A stretch of 55,056 nt of DNA from Leyella stercorea (GCF_019052365.1 NZ_JAHQUY010000010.1:1-55056); one strand, 5' to 3'. Positions 44,422-52,923 are shown, numbered from the stretch's first letter. Numbers and translations are program-made. Notes: a model not told the origin generated them from the letters alone.

Positions 44422-44478
44422 AGTTTTATTTTAATTTGATTTGTATTTGTAGTTAGGGGTGCAGTTCTTGCTTGGTTG

Positions 44479-44499
44479 GTGCACTTGAGACAAGTGCAC
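44479..44499 (-). repeat. Hairpin repeat GTGCACTTG-aga-CAAGTGCAC
   Basis: Perfect 9-bp palindrome with a 3-base loop in the 5' leader of the kinase gene, flanked by CCCCCT on one side and TTGGTTG on the other. The same unit recurs at 52.7-52.9 kb. Confidence 0.85.
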
Positions 44500-44510
44500 C
44501 CCCTAAATTG

Positions 44511-44518
44511 CAAATTTA
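44511..44518 (-). promoter_or_regulatory. Probable -7 box of the NahK-like gene
   Basis: TAAATTTG on the minus strand fits TAnnTTTG; the leader hairpin begins about 12 bases downstream. Confidence 0.5.
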
Positions 44519-44573
44519 CGGCTTTTTTATTATAATAGGTGTCTTTATTGCTGCTTATTTCGCTTTTTTGCAG

Positions 44574-44581
44574 TAACTTTG
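44574..44581 (+). promoter_or_regulatory. Probable -7 box of the GH95 gene
   Basis: TAACTTTG, 34 bases before the GH95 ATG, matches TAnnTTTG. The -33 element is not clear. Confidence 0.5.
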
Positions 44582-44614
44582 TGGTGATAGACTAAAAATT
44601 AAAAACTAATCATA

Positions 44615-47104
44615 ATGCAAGCAAAAAGACAACTCCTTGCGCTTCTTGCGCTCTGCGCCTTTGGTTCTGCCAACGGCTTCGCGCAGCAGAAGACGCCCTT
44701 GAAGTATTGGTTCGACCGCCCAACGACGATGCGCGGACAGGCTGTGTGGCTCGCTTCGAGCCCCGACCGCAAGCCTACTGAGCGTCAGCTGGTGCGTGCC
44801 GGCGACTTAGTGAACAACCCCGATCCCGAATGGGAGTCGCAGTCGCTGCCCATCGGCAATGGCAATATCGGCGGCAACGTGCTCGGTTCTGTTGAGGCTG
44901 AGCGCATCACGTTCAACGAGAAGACGCTCTGGCGCGGCGGTCCCAACACTGCGCGCGGCGCCGCTTACTACTGGGATGTGAACAAGCAGTCGGCTAATGT
45001 TGTGGGCGAGATACGCGACGCCTTCACCAAGGGCGACTGGGCGAAAGCCGAACAGCTCACACGCAAGAACTTCAACAGCGTAGTGCCTTACGAGGCTGAC
45101 GCCGAGGAGCCGTTCCGCTTCGGCAGCTTCACAACAGCCGGCGAGTTCTATATAGAAACCGGACTGAGTTCGGTGGGTATGACCGGCTATCGCCGTGAGC
45201 TCTCGCTCGACTCAGCCCTTGCTAAGGTGAGTTTCTGCAAGGACGGCGTGCAGTACGAGCGCGAGTATTTCGTGTCGCATCCTGCCAATGTGATGGCTGT
45301 GCGCTTCGCTGCGTCGCAGCGCGGCAAGCAGAACCTCGTGTTCTCTTACGCTCCCAACCCTGTTTCGACGGGCGAGATGAAGGCCGACGGCGCCGATGCG
45401 CTCTGCTGGCTGGCGCGTCTCGACAACAACGCCATGCAGTACGCCGTGCGCATCAAGGCTGTGGCTAAGGGCGGCGAGGTTTCTAACGCTGGCGGCAAGC
45501 TCACGGTAAAGGATGCCGACGAGGTGGTGTTCCTCATCACTGCCGACACCGACTACAAGCCCAACTACGATCCCGACTTCAACGACCCGAAGGCTTATGT
45601 GGGCGTCGACCCGGCAAAGACTACCGCCGACTGGCTCGCAAAGGCTGCGGCTAAGGACTACGCTTACCTGCTCAACGAGCATTACGCCGACTATTCGGAG
45701 CTCTTCAACCGCGTGCGTCTGAACATCAACAACGCTACGGTTGAGACCGCCGACCTGCCCGTGAACCGACGTCTTGAGGCTTACCGCCAGGGCAAGCCCG
45801 ACTACTATCTGGAGCAGCTCTACTATCAGTTTGGCCGCTACCTGCTCATCTCGTCGTCGCGTGCAGACAATATGCCGGCTAACCTGCAGGGCTTGTGGCA
45901 TAACAACGTGGACGGACCGTGGCGCATCGACTATCATAATAACATCAACCTGCAGATGAACTACTGGCTGGCTTGCCCGACGGGACTTCCGGAGTGCGAG
46001 TTGCCGCTCTTCAACTTCATGCGCACGCTCGTTAAGCCGGGTCGCGTAACGGCTAAGTCGTACTTCGGCACACGTGGCTGGACAACGTCCGTTTCGGGCA
46101 ATATATTCGGCTTCACATCGCCGCTTTCCAGCGAGGATATGTCGTGGAACTTCTCGCCGTTCGCCGGTCCGTGGCTCGCCACTCACCTCTGGAACTACTA
46201 CGACTTCACCCGCGACCGCCACTTCCTCGCCGACAACTACGACATGCTGAAGGAGTCTGCCGACTTCGCTGCCGACTATCTCTGGCATCGCGCCGACGGC
46301 GTATACACCGCAGCTCCGTCTACATCGCCCGAGCACGGACCGGTTGACGAGGGCGCAACGTTCGCTCACGCCGTGATACGCGAAGTGCTCTTGGATGCTA
46401 TTGAGGCAAGTCGCGTGCTGGGCAAGAGCGTAAAGGAACGCCGCCAGTGGAAGGACGCTCTGAAGCATCTCGCTCCGTATAAGATAGGTCGCTACGGACA
46501 GCTCATGGAGTGGTCGACGGATATCGACGACCCGAAGGACGAGCATCGCCACGTGAACCATCTCTTTGGTCTGCATCCGGGTCACACCGTGTCGCCCGTT
46601 ACGACGCCCGAACTGGCTAAGGCTTCGCGCGTGGTGCTCGAACATCGCGGCGACGGCGCCACAGGATGGTCAATGGGCTGGAAACTTAACCAGTGGGCGC
46701 GCCTGCACGACGGCAACCATGCCTACACGCTCTACGGCAACCTGCTGAAGAACGGCACGCTCGACAACCTTTGGGACACACACGCTCCGTTCCAGATTGA
46801 CGGCAACTTCGGCGGAACAGCCGGCGTTACCGAGATGCTCATGCAGAGCCACATGGGATTCGTGCATCTGCTGCCTGCATTGCCCGACGCTTGGAAAGAG
46901 GGCGCTGTGAGCGGTCTGCGCGCAAAGGGCAACTTCACCGTGTCTATCAGCTGGAAGAACGGCAAACTCGTTGAGGCTACGCTGCTCTCGGGTGCGGGTG
47001 CTCCATGCGAGGTGCGCTACGGCGACTCGGTGCTGAAGTTCAAGACGAAGCGAGGCGCACGCTATACGGTTGTGTTCTGCGAGAACAAGCTGAAGCTGAA
47101 GTAG
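44615..47104 (+). CDS. Glycoside hydrolase family 95, alpha-L-fucosidase-like
   Basis: Exported inverting GH95 enzyme (829 aa), expected to release terminal alpha-1,2-L-fucose from mucin or plant glycans (some members act on L-galactose). It has a signal peptide (MQAKRQLLALLALCAFGSANGFA). Family motifs: SLPIGNGNIGGNVLGS, FNEKTLWRGGP, GLWHNNVDGPWRIDYHNNIN with the catalytic Asn pair in YHNNIN, TSPEHGPVDEGATF with the catalytic Glu, and DGNFGGTAGVTEML with the catalytic Asp region. Length is normal. It sits opposite a NahK-like kinase; the FucP-like permease is far off at 9 kb. A perfect hairpin terminator follows. Confidence 0.92.
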   Translation: MQAKRQLLALLALCAFGSANGFAQQKTPLKYWFDRPTTMRGQAVWLASSPDRKPTERQLVRAGDLVNNPDPEWESQSLPIGNGNIGGNVLGSVEAERITFNEKTLWRGGPNTARGAAYYWDVNKQSANVVGEIRDAFTKGDWAKAEQLTRKNFNSVVPYEADAEEPFRFGSFTTAGEFYIETGLSSVGMTGYRRELSLDSALAKVSFCKDGVQYEREYFVSHPANVMAVRFAASQRGKQNLVFSYAPNPVSTGEMKADGADALCWLARLDNNAMQYAVRIKAVAKGGEVSNAGGKLTVKDADEVVFLITADTDYKPNYDPDFNDPKAYVGVDPAKTTADWLAKAAAKDYAYLLNEHYADYSELFNRVRLNINNATVETADLPVNRRLEAYRQGKPDYYLEQLYYQFGRYLLISSSRADNMPANLQGLWHNNVDGPWRIDYHNNINLQMNYWLACPTGLPECELPLFNFMRTLVKPGRVTAKSYFGTRGWTTSVSGNIFGFTSPLSSEDMSWNFSPFAGPWLATHLWNYYDFTRDRHFLADNYDMLKESADFAADYLWHRADGVYTAAPSTSPEHGPVDEGATFAHAVIREVLLDAIEASRVLGKSVKERRQWKDALKHLAPYKIGRYGQLMEWSTDIDDPKDEHRHVNHLFGLHPGHTVSPVTTPELAKASRVVLEHRGDGATGWSMGWKLNQWARLHDGNHAYTLYGNLLKNGTLDNLWDTHAPFQIDGNFGGTAGVTEMLMQSHMGFVHLLPALPDAWKEGAVSGLRAKGNFTVSISWKNGKLVEATLLSGAGAPCEVRYGDSVLKFKTKRGARYTVVFCENKLKLK

Positions 47105-47120
47105 AAAGTGCACCAACCCA

Positions 47121-47160
47121 GACAACAAAGGTCGAGCGATTTCGCTCGACCTTTGTTGTC
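47121..47160. terminator. Bidirectional hairpin terminator
   Basis: 19-bp perfect arms (GACAACAAAGGTCGAGCGA and its complement) around two T, between the convergent GH95 gene and the small peptide gene. Confidence 0.85.
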
Positions 47161-47166
47161 TTTGTA

Positions 47167-47388
47167 TTATTGATAATCGTACTCTTCGCTGCTCTCGTCG
47201 TCGTTCGTCCACGAGTTGAAGTAGTCGCGCGACGGTGCGTAATGACCGCCTGAACCCGTGCCCGGCTTAGGCTTGTTGTAGTCGCCCGACGTGCCGGGTT
47301 TGTTCAGACCGGGCGATCCTGCCATTATTCTTGTTGCTTCTATCTCTATCGCTGTTGTTGCAGGTGCTATATATTGCTTCTTTTTCAT
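47167..47388 (-). CDS. Small Prevotella-type peptide (73 aa)
   Basis: A 73-residue protein starting MKKKQYIAPATTAIEIEATR, then a short IMAGSPG motif, a Gly/Pro/Lys spacer (KPGTSGDYNKPKPGTGSG) and an acidic aromatic end (NDDESSEEYDYQ). Short ORFs with this 'YIxPxxxxxE ... AGS' start are widespread in Prevotella and Bacteroides and have no assigned function. There is no ordinary signal peptide. It is downstream-adjacent (same strand, 42-base gap) to the secreted Ig-repeat protein gene. It could be a leaderlike precursor or a secreted peptide (inference). Confidence 0.65.
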   Translation of the reverse strand: MKKKQYIAPATTAIEIEATRIMAGSPGLNKPGTSGDYNKPKPGTGSGGHYAPSRDYFNSWTNDDESSEEYDYQ

Positions 47389-47430
47389 TGTGCTTTAGTA
47401 TGTTATTACCGATTAATGTTGTGTATATGT

Positions 47431-49914
47431 TTACTTAACAACGACCTTCTTGCCGTTCTTGATGTATATGCCGCTCTTCAGCGAACCGAGTGCACTGCCT
47501 ACACGCTGACCTTGCAGGTTGTATACCGGCGCATTGTTCTCCTCAGTGTTGAAGATAGCGCCGAGCGAAGTAGCCGTTCCGTCGATATTGGCACGCAGCT
47601 TGTTGATGTCGGTATTTTCAGGCACGATGAAGTATGCGCGCAAGCCGTTCATCTCGCAAGCCTCTGCATCTGCAGGGTAGTAGAAAAGATTGCCTTCGCC
47701 GAGATAGAGGTTGGTTTCGTTCTGCGCCAGTGTGACATGGTTGTAGATGCCCTTCATCTGGAACACGGCAGCGTCGCCTACGGCCTGCGGGTTCTTGTCG
47801 GCGTCGAGGTTGGTAGCCACAACGCTCACCTCCTCGAATGTCGGGTTCTCCACAACAGCGTTGCCCGGCTTCAGCAGATACGGCTTGCCTGCCTCGATGT
47901 TGTCTACAACCTTAAAGTTTGCGATGTTGTTATTGAAGTCGCCTTCGTATGTGCGGAGCATAGTTCCCTCGCCGAAGTACTTCGCAACCTGATCGGCTGT
48001 GAGTGAGAACGGCACGCAGAATGTGTTCCAGTGGCTCGATTCTACCGTTCGCTTCAGTGTTACGTTGGCGTATGAACAGTTCTCGATGACGTTCTGTGTG
48101 CTTGTCTCGTCGAGGGTATAGCTCTTCGGCATAACGATTGTTACGATTATCTGCACGGCGCGAACCTGGGCAGAAGCGTTGAACACCACTTCTTTTGCAG
48201 AGCCAGTCCAAACGCCGTAGTCATCTTGTGTAGAAGTGTAGTTGTTGTCTGTAGAAGAGAGATTCGTCAGAGAGTATCTATCCTTGTTGCCGCTGCCAAC
48301 GAAGTATATCTCCGTAATCTTGCCAACCTTGGTAGAGATGGTTGTCTGGCTTCGCATGTAAAATCTGTATGTGTACTCGTCTAATGTTGATTTTGCGGCG
48401 AGAGCAGCATTCGTAGAGAGTACAGTAACACCGTCCTGCGACATCTCGTCTTTCTTGCCGTTTGCGTCCTGTGTTCCCATTTGCTTACCGGCAATGAATG
48501 TTACCGACTTGGTCTCAGCAGAACTCGAATCTACGATTACGAGCTTGTATGAAGCGGTGCCTGCTGCATACTTGTCGGTCTCGGCAGATGTCGCTGTGAT
48601 TGTAACAGTGCCGGTCTTGTACATGTATATATTGCCGCCATCCACCTCTGCGGTCTCGTTGTCCGAACTTTTATATGTGATAGCAGAGGCATCGAGGTCT
48701 GCAGGTTTTGAGATGGTCTGAAGGCTTATGATTCCTTTGCTTTCATTAAGGTTCTTTGTTACAGTCGGCTCGGCGAAAGAGAGGGCAGGAGCTGGCTTTT
48801 TCTCTGCTGTTGTGACGATGATTTGGGTTATATTGTTGATTTGTTTGGAATCAGTATTCGTGAATGTCACAGAATATTCTGATCCAGTCCAAGTGCCATT
48901 TTTTTTGTTGTAATTGGACTTATCTGCTTCGAATTTACCATATGTAGAACCACCTACAAACTTAATGCTTGTAATTACTCGTGTAGGATCAGTAAGTGAG
49001 AAGGTAGTAGTGCTACGACCATAGAAGCGGTAGTCGGCTGAAGCACCTAATGAGCCGTTGCTTGTATGTATCTGAGCAATTGACTTTGTAAGAGTCTTAT
49101 CGCCGGTGCCGCTTACTTTGTCTTCAGAAGATTTGAACACAATCTCCGACAAATCAACAGCCTTCTTGTTCGTAATCTGATACGTAGCTGTTGAGCCTGA
49201 GTATTGTGTTGGGTCTGCAGGTGTGAATGTGGCGGTGATGGTTGTTGTGCCGTATGTTGTGGCGTTGACGGTTACAGCGCCAGTGGTTTCGTTGACGGTA
49301 GCCACGGCGTCTCCTGATGCTGCGTATGTGATAGTGCCGGCTATATTGTCGGTTACGGTAGCGGTGTAGCCCGTGAAGTCTGCGCCAGCGTCGGTCTTGC
49401 CTTCGGTAAGAGTGACGTCAGTGCCATTGAAAGAAAGAGAGGTTGGGGTGGTTGATGTACTTGCTGCTACGAACTTTATTTGAGAGATGTAGTAAGAAGC
49501 AGTGTTTGTCGTGAAGATGTATTTGCAACCAGCGACCTGGGCTTCTGTAGGTACCTTAACGGTGTATTCTTTCCACGAAGTCTTTGCTACTTCTGTTGCG
49601 TTGAATGTCTTGAAGACAACAGCGTCAGCTTCGCCAATCTGATAAGCAACGTTCATTGTAGTACCGTTATTACTTCTTGTCGTTGAGATTACAAGTTCGG
49701 TTGACGCTTCTGTCATTGCTGGACTTGAAATGGAAGCGCCTTTCTGTAACTGTATGGCAGTCTTTCCTTCGTAGTTTTGTTCTGCAACTGTGCCTGTAAT
49801 TTTTGTCCAGTTGCTTGGAAGGCCGTTTGAGAAGTCGACCGTCGTTTGCGCCATAACCGCCGCGCTAATTAGCACGAGCAGCGTGAGCATAAAAATGCGT
49901 AAATGTTTTGTCAT
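47431..49914 (-). CDS. Secreted Ig-like repeat protein with short T9SS-type tail
   Basis: An 827-residue exported protein with a signal peptide (RIFMLTLLVLISAAVMAQ). It is Ser/Thr-rich, with two BIG2-like Ig domains (TITYAASGDAVATVNETTGA and ITYKSSDNETAEVDGGNIYM), and two copies of a ~90-residue module centred on YRFYGRSTTTFSLT and YRFYMRSQTTISTK, each ending with a GTWTGSEYSVTF- or GVWTGSAKEVVF-like strand. The C-terminus (PVYNLQGQRVG ... GIYIKNGKKVVVK) is the short sorting-like end seen in many Prevotella secreted proteins. Function unknown; surface or extracellular matrix role inferred. A -7 box TATATTTG lies at 49998-50005. Confidence 0.82.
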   Translation of the reverse strand: MTKHLRIFMLTLLVLISAAVMAQTTVDFSNGLPSNWTKITGTVAEQNYEGKTAIQLQKGASISSPAMTEASTELVISTTRSNNGTTMNVAYQIGEADAVVFKTFNATEVAKTSWKEYTVKVPTEAQVAGCKYIFTTNTASYYISQIKFVAASTSTTPTSLSFNGTDVTLTEGKTDAGADFTGYTATVTDNIAGTITYAASGDAVATVNETTGAVTVNATTYGTTTITATFTPADPTQYSGSTATYQITNKKAVDLSEIVFKSSEDKVSGTGDKTLTKSIAQIHTSNGSLGASADYRFYGRSTTTFSLTDPTRVITSIKFVGGSTYGKFEADKSNYNKKNGTWTGSEYSVTFTNTDSKQINNITQIIVTTAEKKPAPALSFAEPTVTKNLNESKGIISLQTISKPADLDASAITYKSSDNETAEVDGGNIYMYKTGTVTITATSAETDKYAAGTASYKLVIVDSSSAETKSVTFIAGKQMGTQDANGKKDEMSQDGVTVLSTNAALAAKSTLDEYTYRFYMRSQTTISTKVGKITEIYFVGSGNKDRYSLTNLSSTDNNYTSTQDDYGVWTGSAKEVVFNASAQVRAVQIIVTIVMPKSYTLDETSTQNVIENCSYANVTLKRTVESSHWNTFCVPFSLTADQVAKYFGEGTMLRTYEGDFNNNIANFKVVDNIEAGKPYLLKPGNAVVENPTFEEVSVVATNLDADKNPQAVGDAAVFQMKGIYNHVTLAQNETNLYLGEGNLFYYPADAEACEMNGLRAYFIVPENTDINKLRANIDGTATSLGAIFNTEENNAPVYNLQGQRVGSALGSLKSGIYIKNGKKVVVK

Positions 49915-49997
49915 AAATGTATTAATGTTATAAATGTGTGTTTTCGTCGATTTGTCTTTAACTCTCTATAGATATGTGTATCCTGTGCAAGGGCGTG

Positions 49998-50005
49998 CAA
50001 ATATA
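49998..50005 (-). promoter_or_regulatory. Probable -7 box of the Ig-repeat protein gene
   Basis: TATATTTG on the minus strand fits TAnnTTTG, 83 bases before the ATG. Confidence 0.45.
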
Positions 50006-50053
50006 TATAAGGTGTTTTACATTTGTATTAAGACCGTGTTTTGATGACGTAAA

Positions 50054-50087
50054 AAGGGCATGGCATCCGAAAAAATGCCATGCCCTT
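50054..50087 (-). terminator. Terminator of the FKBP gene
   Basis: Minus-strand stem AAGGGCATGGCAT / ATGCCATGCCCTT followed by TTTTT, 10 bases after the stop codon. Confidence 0.9.
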
Positions 50088-50096
50088 ATAGAGTGA

Positions 50097-50762
50097 TTAC
50101 TCGTAAACCCAGTATCCCGTAGTCTGCTGCTGTGCTGCGCCGTCCTTTGAGGGAGCGGCTGCTGTAGACGTCTTGCGGAAGTAGCCGACGAGGGTTATGT
50201 CGAAGATGAGGGTGGAGTAGGCTGCGCCCGGCGTGTCAGACGAGCCGTATGCCAGCTGGTGAGGCATGTATACCTGCCATCTGTCGCCGATGTGCATGTT
50301 CTGCAGCGCTGTAGCGAAACCTTTCACCACGCCGCTCACGGCGAACGTGCGCGGTTTCATCGTGCTGAGGTTGTATTCGCCCTGCCACGACTGGTCGAAG
50401 ATGTAGCCTTCGGCGTAGCTTGTCGACGGCAGCAGTCGGCCGCTGTAGTGCACCTTCACCGAGTCGGTGTAGAGCGGACAGCCCGAACCCGTACCGGCGT
50501 TGAGCACGTTGGCGAGCACGTAGTCGTAGCTGTGTGTAGCCAGCTTGTCGTCGAGGCTCCAAGAGCGCAGCACCTTCCAGTCGGCAGCGCCGCCATTGAC
50601 GAGCTGCTTCACCTCGGCGTACTTCTTGTCGTAGTAAGCCTCGTTGGTCTTCTGCCAGTTGGGGTACTCTTCCACCTCGTTGTCGGTCTCTTTGCACGAC
50701 GACTGGCTTGCTGCGAAGACTGTCGTCATGGCGAAGAGTATGAATAAATAGTATTTTCTCAT
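50097..50762 (-). CDS. FKBP-type peptidyl-prolyl isomerase lipoprotein
   Basis: A 221-residue exported protein. The signal MRKYYLFILFAMTTVFAASQSSC fits a lipoprotein signal (Ser-Ser-Cys). The FKBP fold is in the C-terminal half: DSVKVHYSGRLL, VVKGFATALQNMHIGDRWQV, IPHQLAYG-like MPHQLAYGSSDTPG, and TLIFDITLVGY. It should speed proline isomerisation in periplasmic or surface proteins. It follows glyS by 15 bases on the same strand, so both may be cotranscribed, and a terminator follows it. Confidence 0.9.
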   Translation of the reverse strand: MRKYYLFILFAMTTVFAASQSSCKETDNEVEEYPNWQKTNEAYYDKKYAEVKQLVNGGAADWKVLRSWSLDDKLATHSYDYVLANVLNAGTGSGCPLYTDSVKVHYSGRLLPSTSYAEGYIFDQSWQGEYNLSTMKPRTFAVSGVVKGFATALQNMHIGDRWQVYMPHQLAYGSSDTPGAAYSTLIFDITLVGYFRKTSTAAAPSKDGAAQQQTTGYWVYE

Positions 50763-50777
50763 TTATCGAGTGTGTTA

Positions 50778-52319
50778 TTACTGCAATTTCTTGAGCAGGC
50801 TTGTGATGCTCACCTTGTCCTCGATGATGCTGAGGAGCTGGTCGATGCTCACGCGCTCCTGTTCCATAGTGTCGCGGAAGCGGAGTGTTACGGTGTTGTC
50901 CTTCAGCGTGTCGTAGTCGACGGTGACGCAGTAAGGTGTGCCCACGGCGTCCTGACGGCGGTAGCGCTTGCCGATGGTGTCCTTCTCGTCGTAAGTTGTG
51001 TTGAAGTGGAACTTCAGGTTGTTCACAATCTCGCGAGCCTTCTCGGGCAGACCGTCCTTCTTAACGAGCGGCAGCACGGCGAGCTTTGTCGGAGCGAGTG
51101 CCGGCGGGAGCATGAGCACGACGCGTGTCTCGCCGTTCTCGAGCTTCTCCTCCTTGTAAGAGTGGCACATCACGCTGAGGAACATACGGTCTACGCCGAT
51201 AGATGTCTCGATGACGTACGGAGTGTACGACTCCTTTGTCTGCGGGTCGAAGTACTTGATAGAGCGGCCCGAGAACTTCTCGTGCTGCGAGAGGTCGAAG
51301 TTGGTGCGGCTGTGTATGCCTTCCACCTCCTTGAAGCCGAACGGCATGTGGAACTCGATGTCGGTAGCGGCGTTGGCGTAGTGAGCCAGCTTCTCGTGGT
51401 CGTGGAAGCGGTAGTTCTCGGCGCCGAAGCCCAGAGCCTGGTGCCACTTCATGCGCAGCTCCTTCCACTTCTGGAAGTACTCGAGCTCGGTGCCCGGCTG
51501 TACGAAGAACTGCATCTCCATCTGCTCGAACTCGCGCATACGGAAGATGAACTGGCGTGCTACGATCTCGTTGCGGAACGCCTTGCCGATCTGTGCGATG
51601 CCGAACGGAATCTTCATGCGGCCTGTCTTCTGCACGTTAAGGTAGTTGACGAAGATGCCCTGCGCTGTCTCCGGGCGGAGGTATACCTTGTTAGAGCCGT
51701 CGGCTACCGAGCCCATCTCTGTAGAGAACATGAGGTTGAACTGGCGCACGTCGGTCCAGTTCTTTGTGCCGCTGATCGGGTCTACGATCTCCTCGTCGAG
51801 GATGATCTGCTTCAGCTCAGCGAGGTCAGGTCCCTGCATAGCCGCTGTGTAGCGTGCGTGGAGAGCGTCGCGCTTCTGCTGGTGCTCGATTACGCGAGCG
51901 TTGGTAGCGCGGAACTGAGCCTCGTCGAAGCTCTCGCCGAAGCGCTTGCGAGCCTTGGCAATCTCCTTCTCTATCTTCTCGTCGTACTTTGCAATCTGGT
52001 CCTCGATGAGAACGTCGGCACGGTAGCGCTTCTTAGAGTCGCGGTTGTCGATGAGCGGGTCGTTGAAAGCGTCTACGTGTCCGCTTGCCTTCCAGATAGT
52101 AGGGTGCATGAAGATGGCAGAGTCGATGCCCACGATGTTGTCGTGCAGCAGCACCATGCTCTTCCACCAGTATTGTTTGATGTTGTTCTTCAGTTCTACA
52201 CCGTTCTGTCCGTAGTCGTACACTGCAGCCAGTCCGTCATAAATTTCGCTGCTCGGGAACACGAAACCATACTCCTTGCAGTGACTCACGATTTTCTTGA
52301 AAACGTCTTCTTGTGCCAT
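50778..52319 (-). CDS. glyS: Glycyl-tRNA synthetase (alpha2 type)
   Basis: Class II aminoacyl-tRNA synthetase (513 aa) of the single-chain dimeric type rather than the bacterial alpha2beta2 type. Motif 2 is seen as AFRNEIVARQFIFRMREFEQ, motif 3 as VIETSIGVDRMFLS, and the C-terminal anticodon-binding domain runs from about residue 405 (ALAPTKLAVLPLV). Upstream at 52405-52412 is a -7 box TAACTTTG. It heads a two-gene unit with the FKBP lipoprotein. Confidence 0.95.
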   Translation of the reverse strand: MAQEDVFKKIVSHCKEYGFVFPSSEIYDGLAAVYDYGQNGVELKNNIKQYWWKSMVLLHDNIVGIDSAIFMHPTIWKASGHVDAFNDPLIDNRDSKKRYRADVLIEDQIAKYDEKIEKEIAKARKRFGESFDEAQFRATNARVIEHQQKRDALHARYTAAMQGPDLAELKQIILDEEIVDPISGTKNWTDVRQFNLMFSTEMGSVADGSNKVYLRPETAQGIFVNYLNVQKTGRMKIPFGIAQIGKAFRNEIVARQFIFRMREFEQMEMQFFVQPGTELEYFQKWKELRMKWHQALGFGAENYRFHDHEKLAHYANAATDIEFHMPFGFKEVEGIHSRTNFDLSQHEKFSGRSIKYFDPQTKESYTPYVIETSIGVDRMFLSVMCHSYKEEKLENGETRVVLMLPPALAPTKLAVLPLVKKDGLPEKAREIVNNLKFHFNTTYDEKDTIGKRYRRQDAVGTPYCVTVDYDTLKDNTVTLRFRDTMEQERVSIDQLLSIIEDKVSITSLLKKLQ

Positions 52320-52404
52320 TTTATATGTGTTTTATTGTTAATTTACTGATATGTAGTGCGCTGTGTGCTATAATAATAATGTGCAGACAGCCACCTTTAA
52401 AGTG

Positions 52405-52412
52405 CAAAGTTA
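52405..52412 (-). promoter_or_regulatory. Probable -7 box of glyS
   Basis: TAACTTTG on the minus strand matches TAnnTTTG, 85 bases before the ATG. Confidence 0.5.
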
Positions 52413-52510
52413 CGCTTTTTTGATTGATTATGTAGCGTCCGAGGCGTTAAATGTTATGAAACAATAGGGTTGCGGCGGTCGGTTTGTTGTGTTGCGGCGG
52501 TCGTTAAGTC

Positions 52511-52642
52511 ATCGGACGGCGAACGGAATCCGATCGGGCGGCGTACGGAATCCGATCGGACGGCGGACGGAATCTGATCGGACGGCGTACGGAATCTGAT
52601 CGGGCGGCGGACGGAATCCGATTGGACGGCGTACGCAATCCG
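52511..52642. repeat. 22-bp period tandem array 5 (CGGACGGCG type)
   Basis: Six units start at 52511, 52533, 52555, 52577, 52599 and 52621, exactly 22 bp apart, e.g. ATCGGACGGCGTACGGAATC. Most unit junctions form the palindrome TCCGATCGGA or a one-base variant. Unrelated in sequence to arrays 2 and 3 but equal in period. Confidence 0.92.
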
Positions 52643-52663
52643 ACGATTGTCTCTAAGCTGTTT

Positions 52664-52698
52664 AGGGATTTTCCCACAAGCGTTTAGGGAAAATCCCT
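52664..52698. promoter_or_regulatory. 12-bp inverted repeat at the promoter
   Basis: AGGGATTTTCCC (52664-52675) and GGGAAAATCCCT (52687-52698) are exact complements; the right arm touches the -33 box. Candidate operator, or an upstream terminator. Confidence 0.5.
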
Positions 52699-52728
52699 TT
52701 GACGTGCTCTGATAAAGTTCTAACTTTG
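52698..52728 (+). promoter_or_regulatory. Consensus promoter of the Ser/Arg/Gly-rich protein gene
   Basis: TTTG (52698-52701), a 19-base spacer and TAACTTTG (52721-52728): a perfect Bacteroidetes promoter, predicting a leader of about 265 bases. Confidence 0.8.
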
Positions 52729-52766
52729 CAAGCGAAAGGAAACCTCAAGGGGGTGCAGTTAAGGGG

Positions 52767-52923
52767 GTGCAGTTGTCTCAACTGCACCAACATAGCAGTA
52801 GTTGCACCAACAGAGCATTCTGCTTGGTTGTTGCACTTGAGACAAGTGCACCCCCTGAGAAACATAGCAGTAGTTGCACCAACAGAGCATTCTACTTGGT
52901 TGGTGCACTTGAGACAAGTGCAC
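52767..52923. repeat. Three GTGCA-hairpin repeats in the leader
   Basis: GTGCAGTTG-tct-CAACTGCAC (52767-52787), TGCACTTG-aga-CAAGTGCA (52832-52850) and GTGCACTTG-aga-CAAGTGCAC (52903-52923). The second and third are embedded in a ~70-bp direct repeat starting AACATAGCAGTAGTTGCACC. The first differs from the others by a compensated C/G exchange in the stem. Confidence 0.85.
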
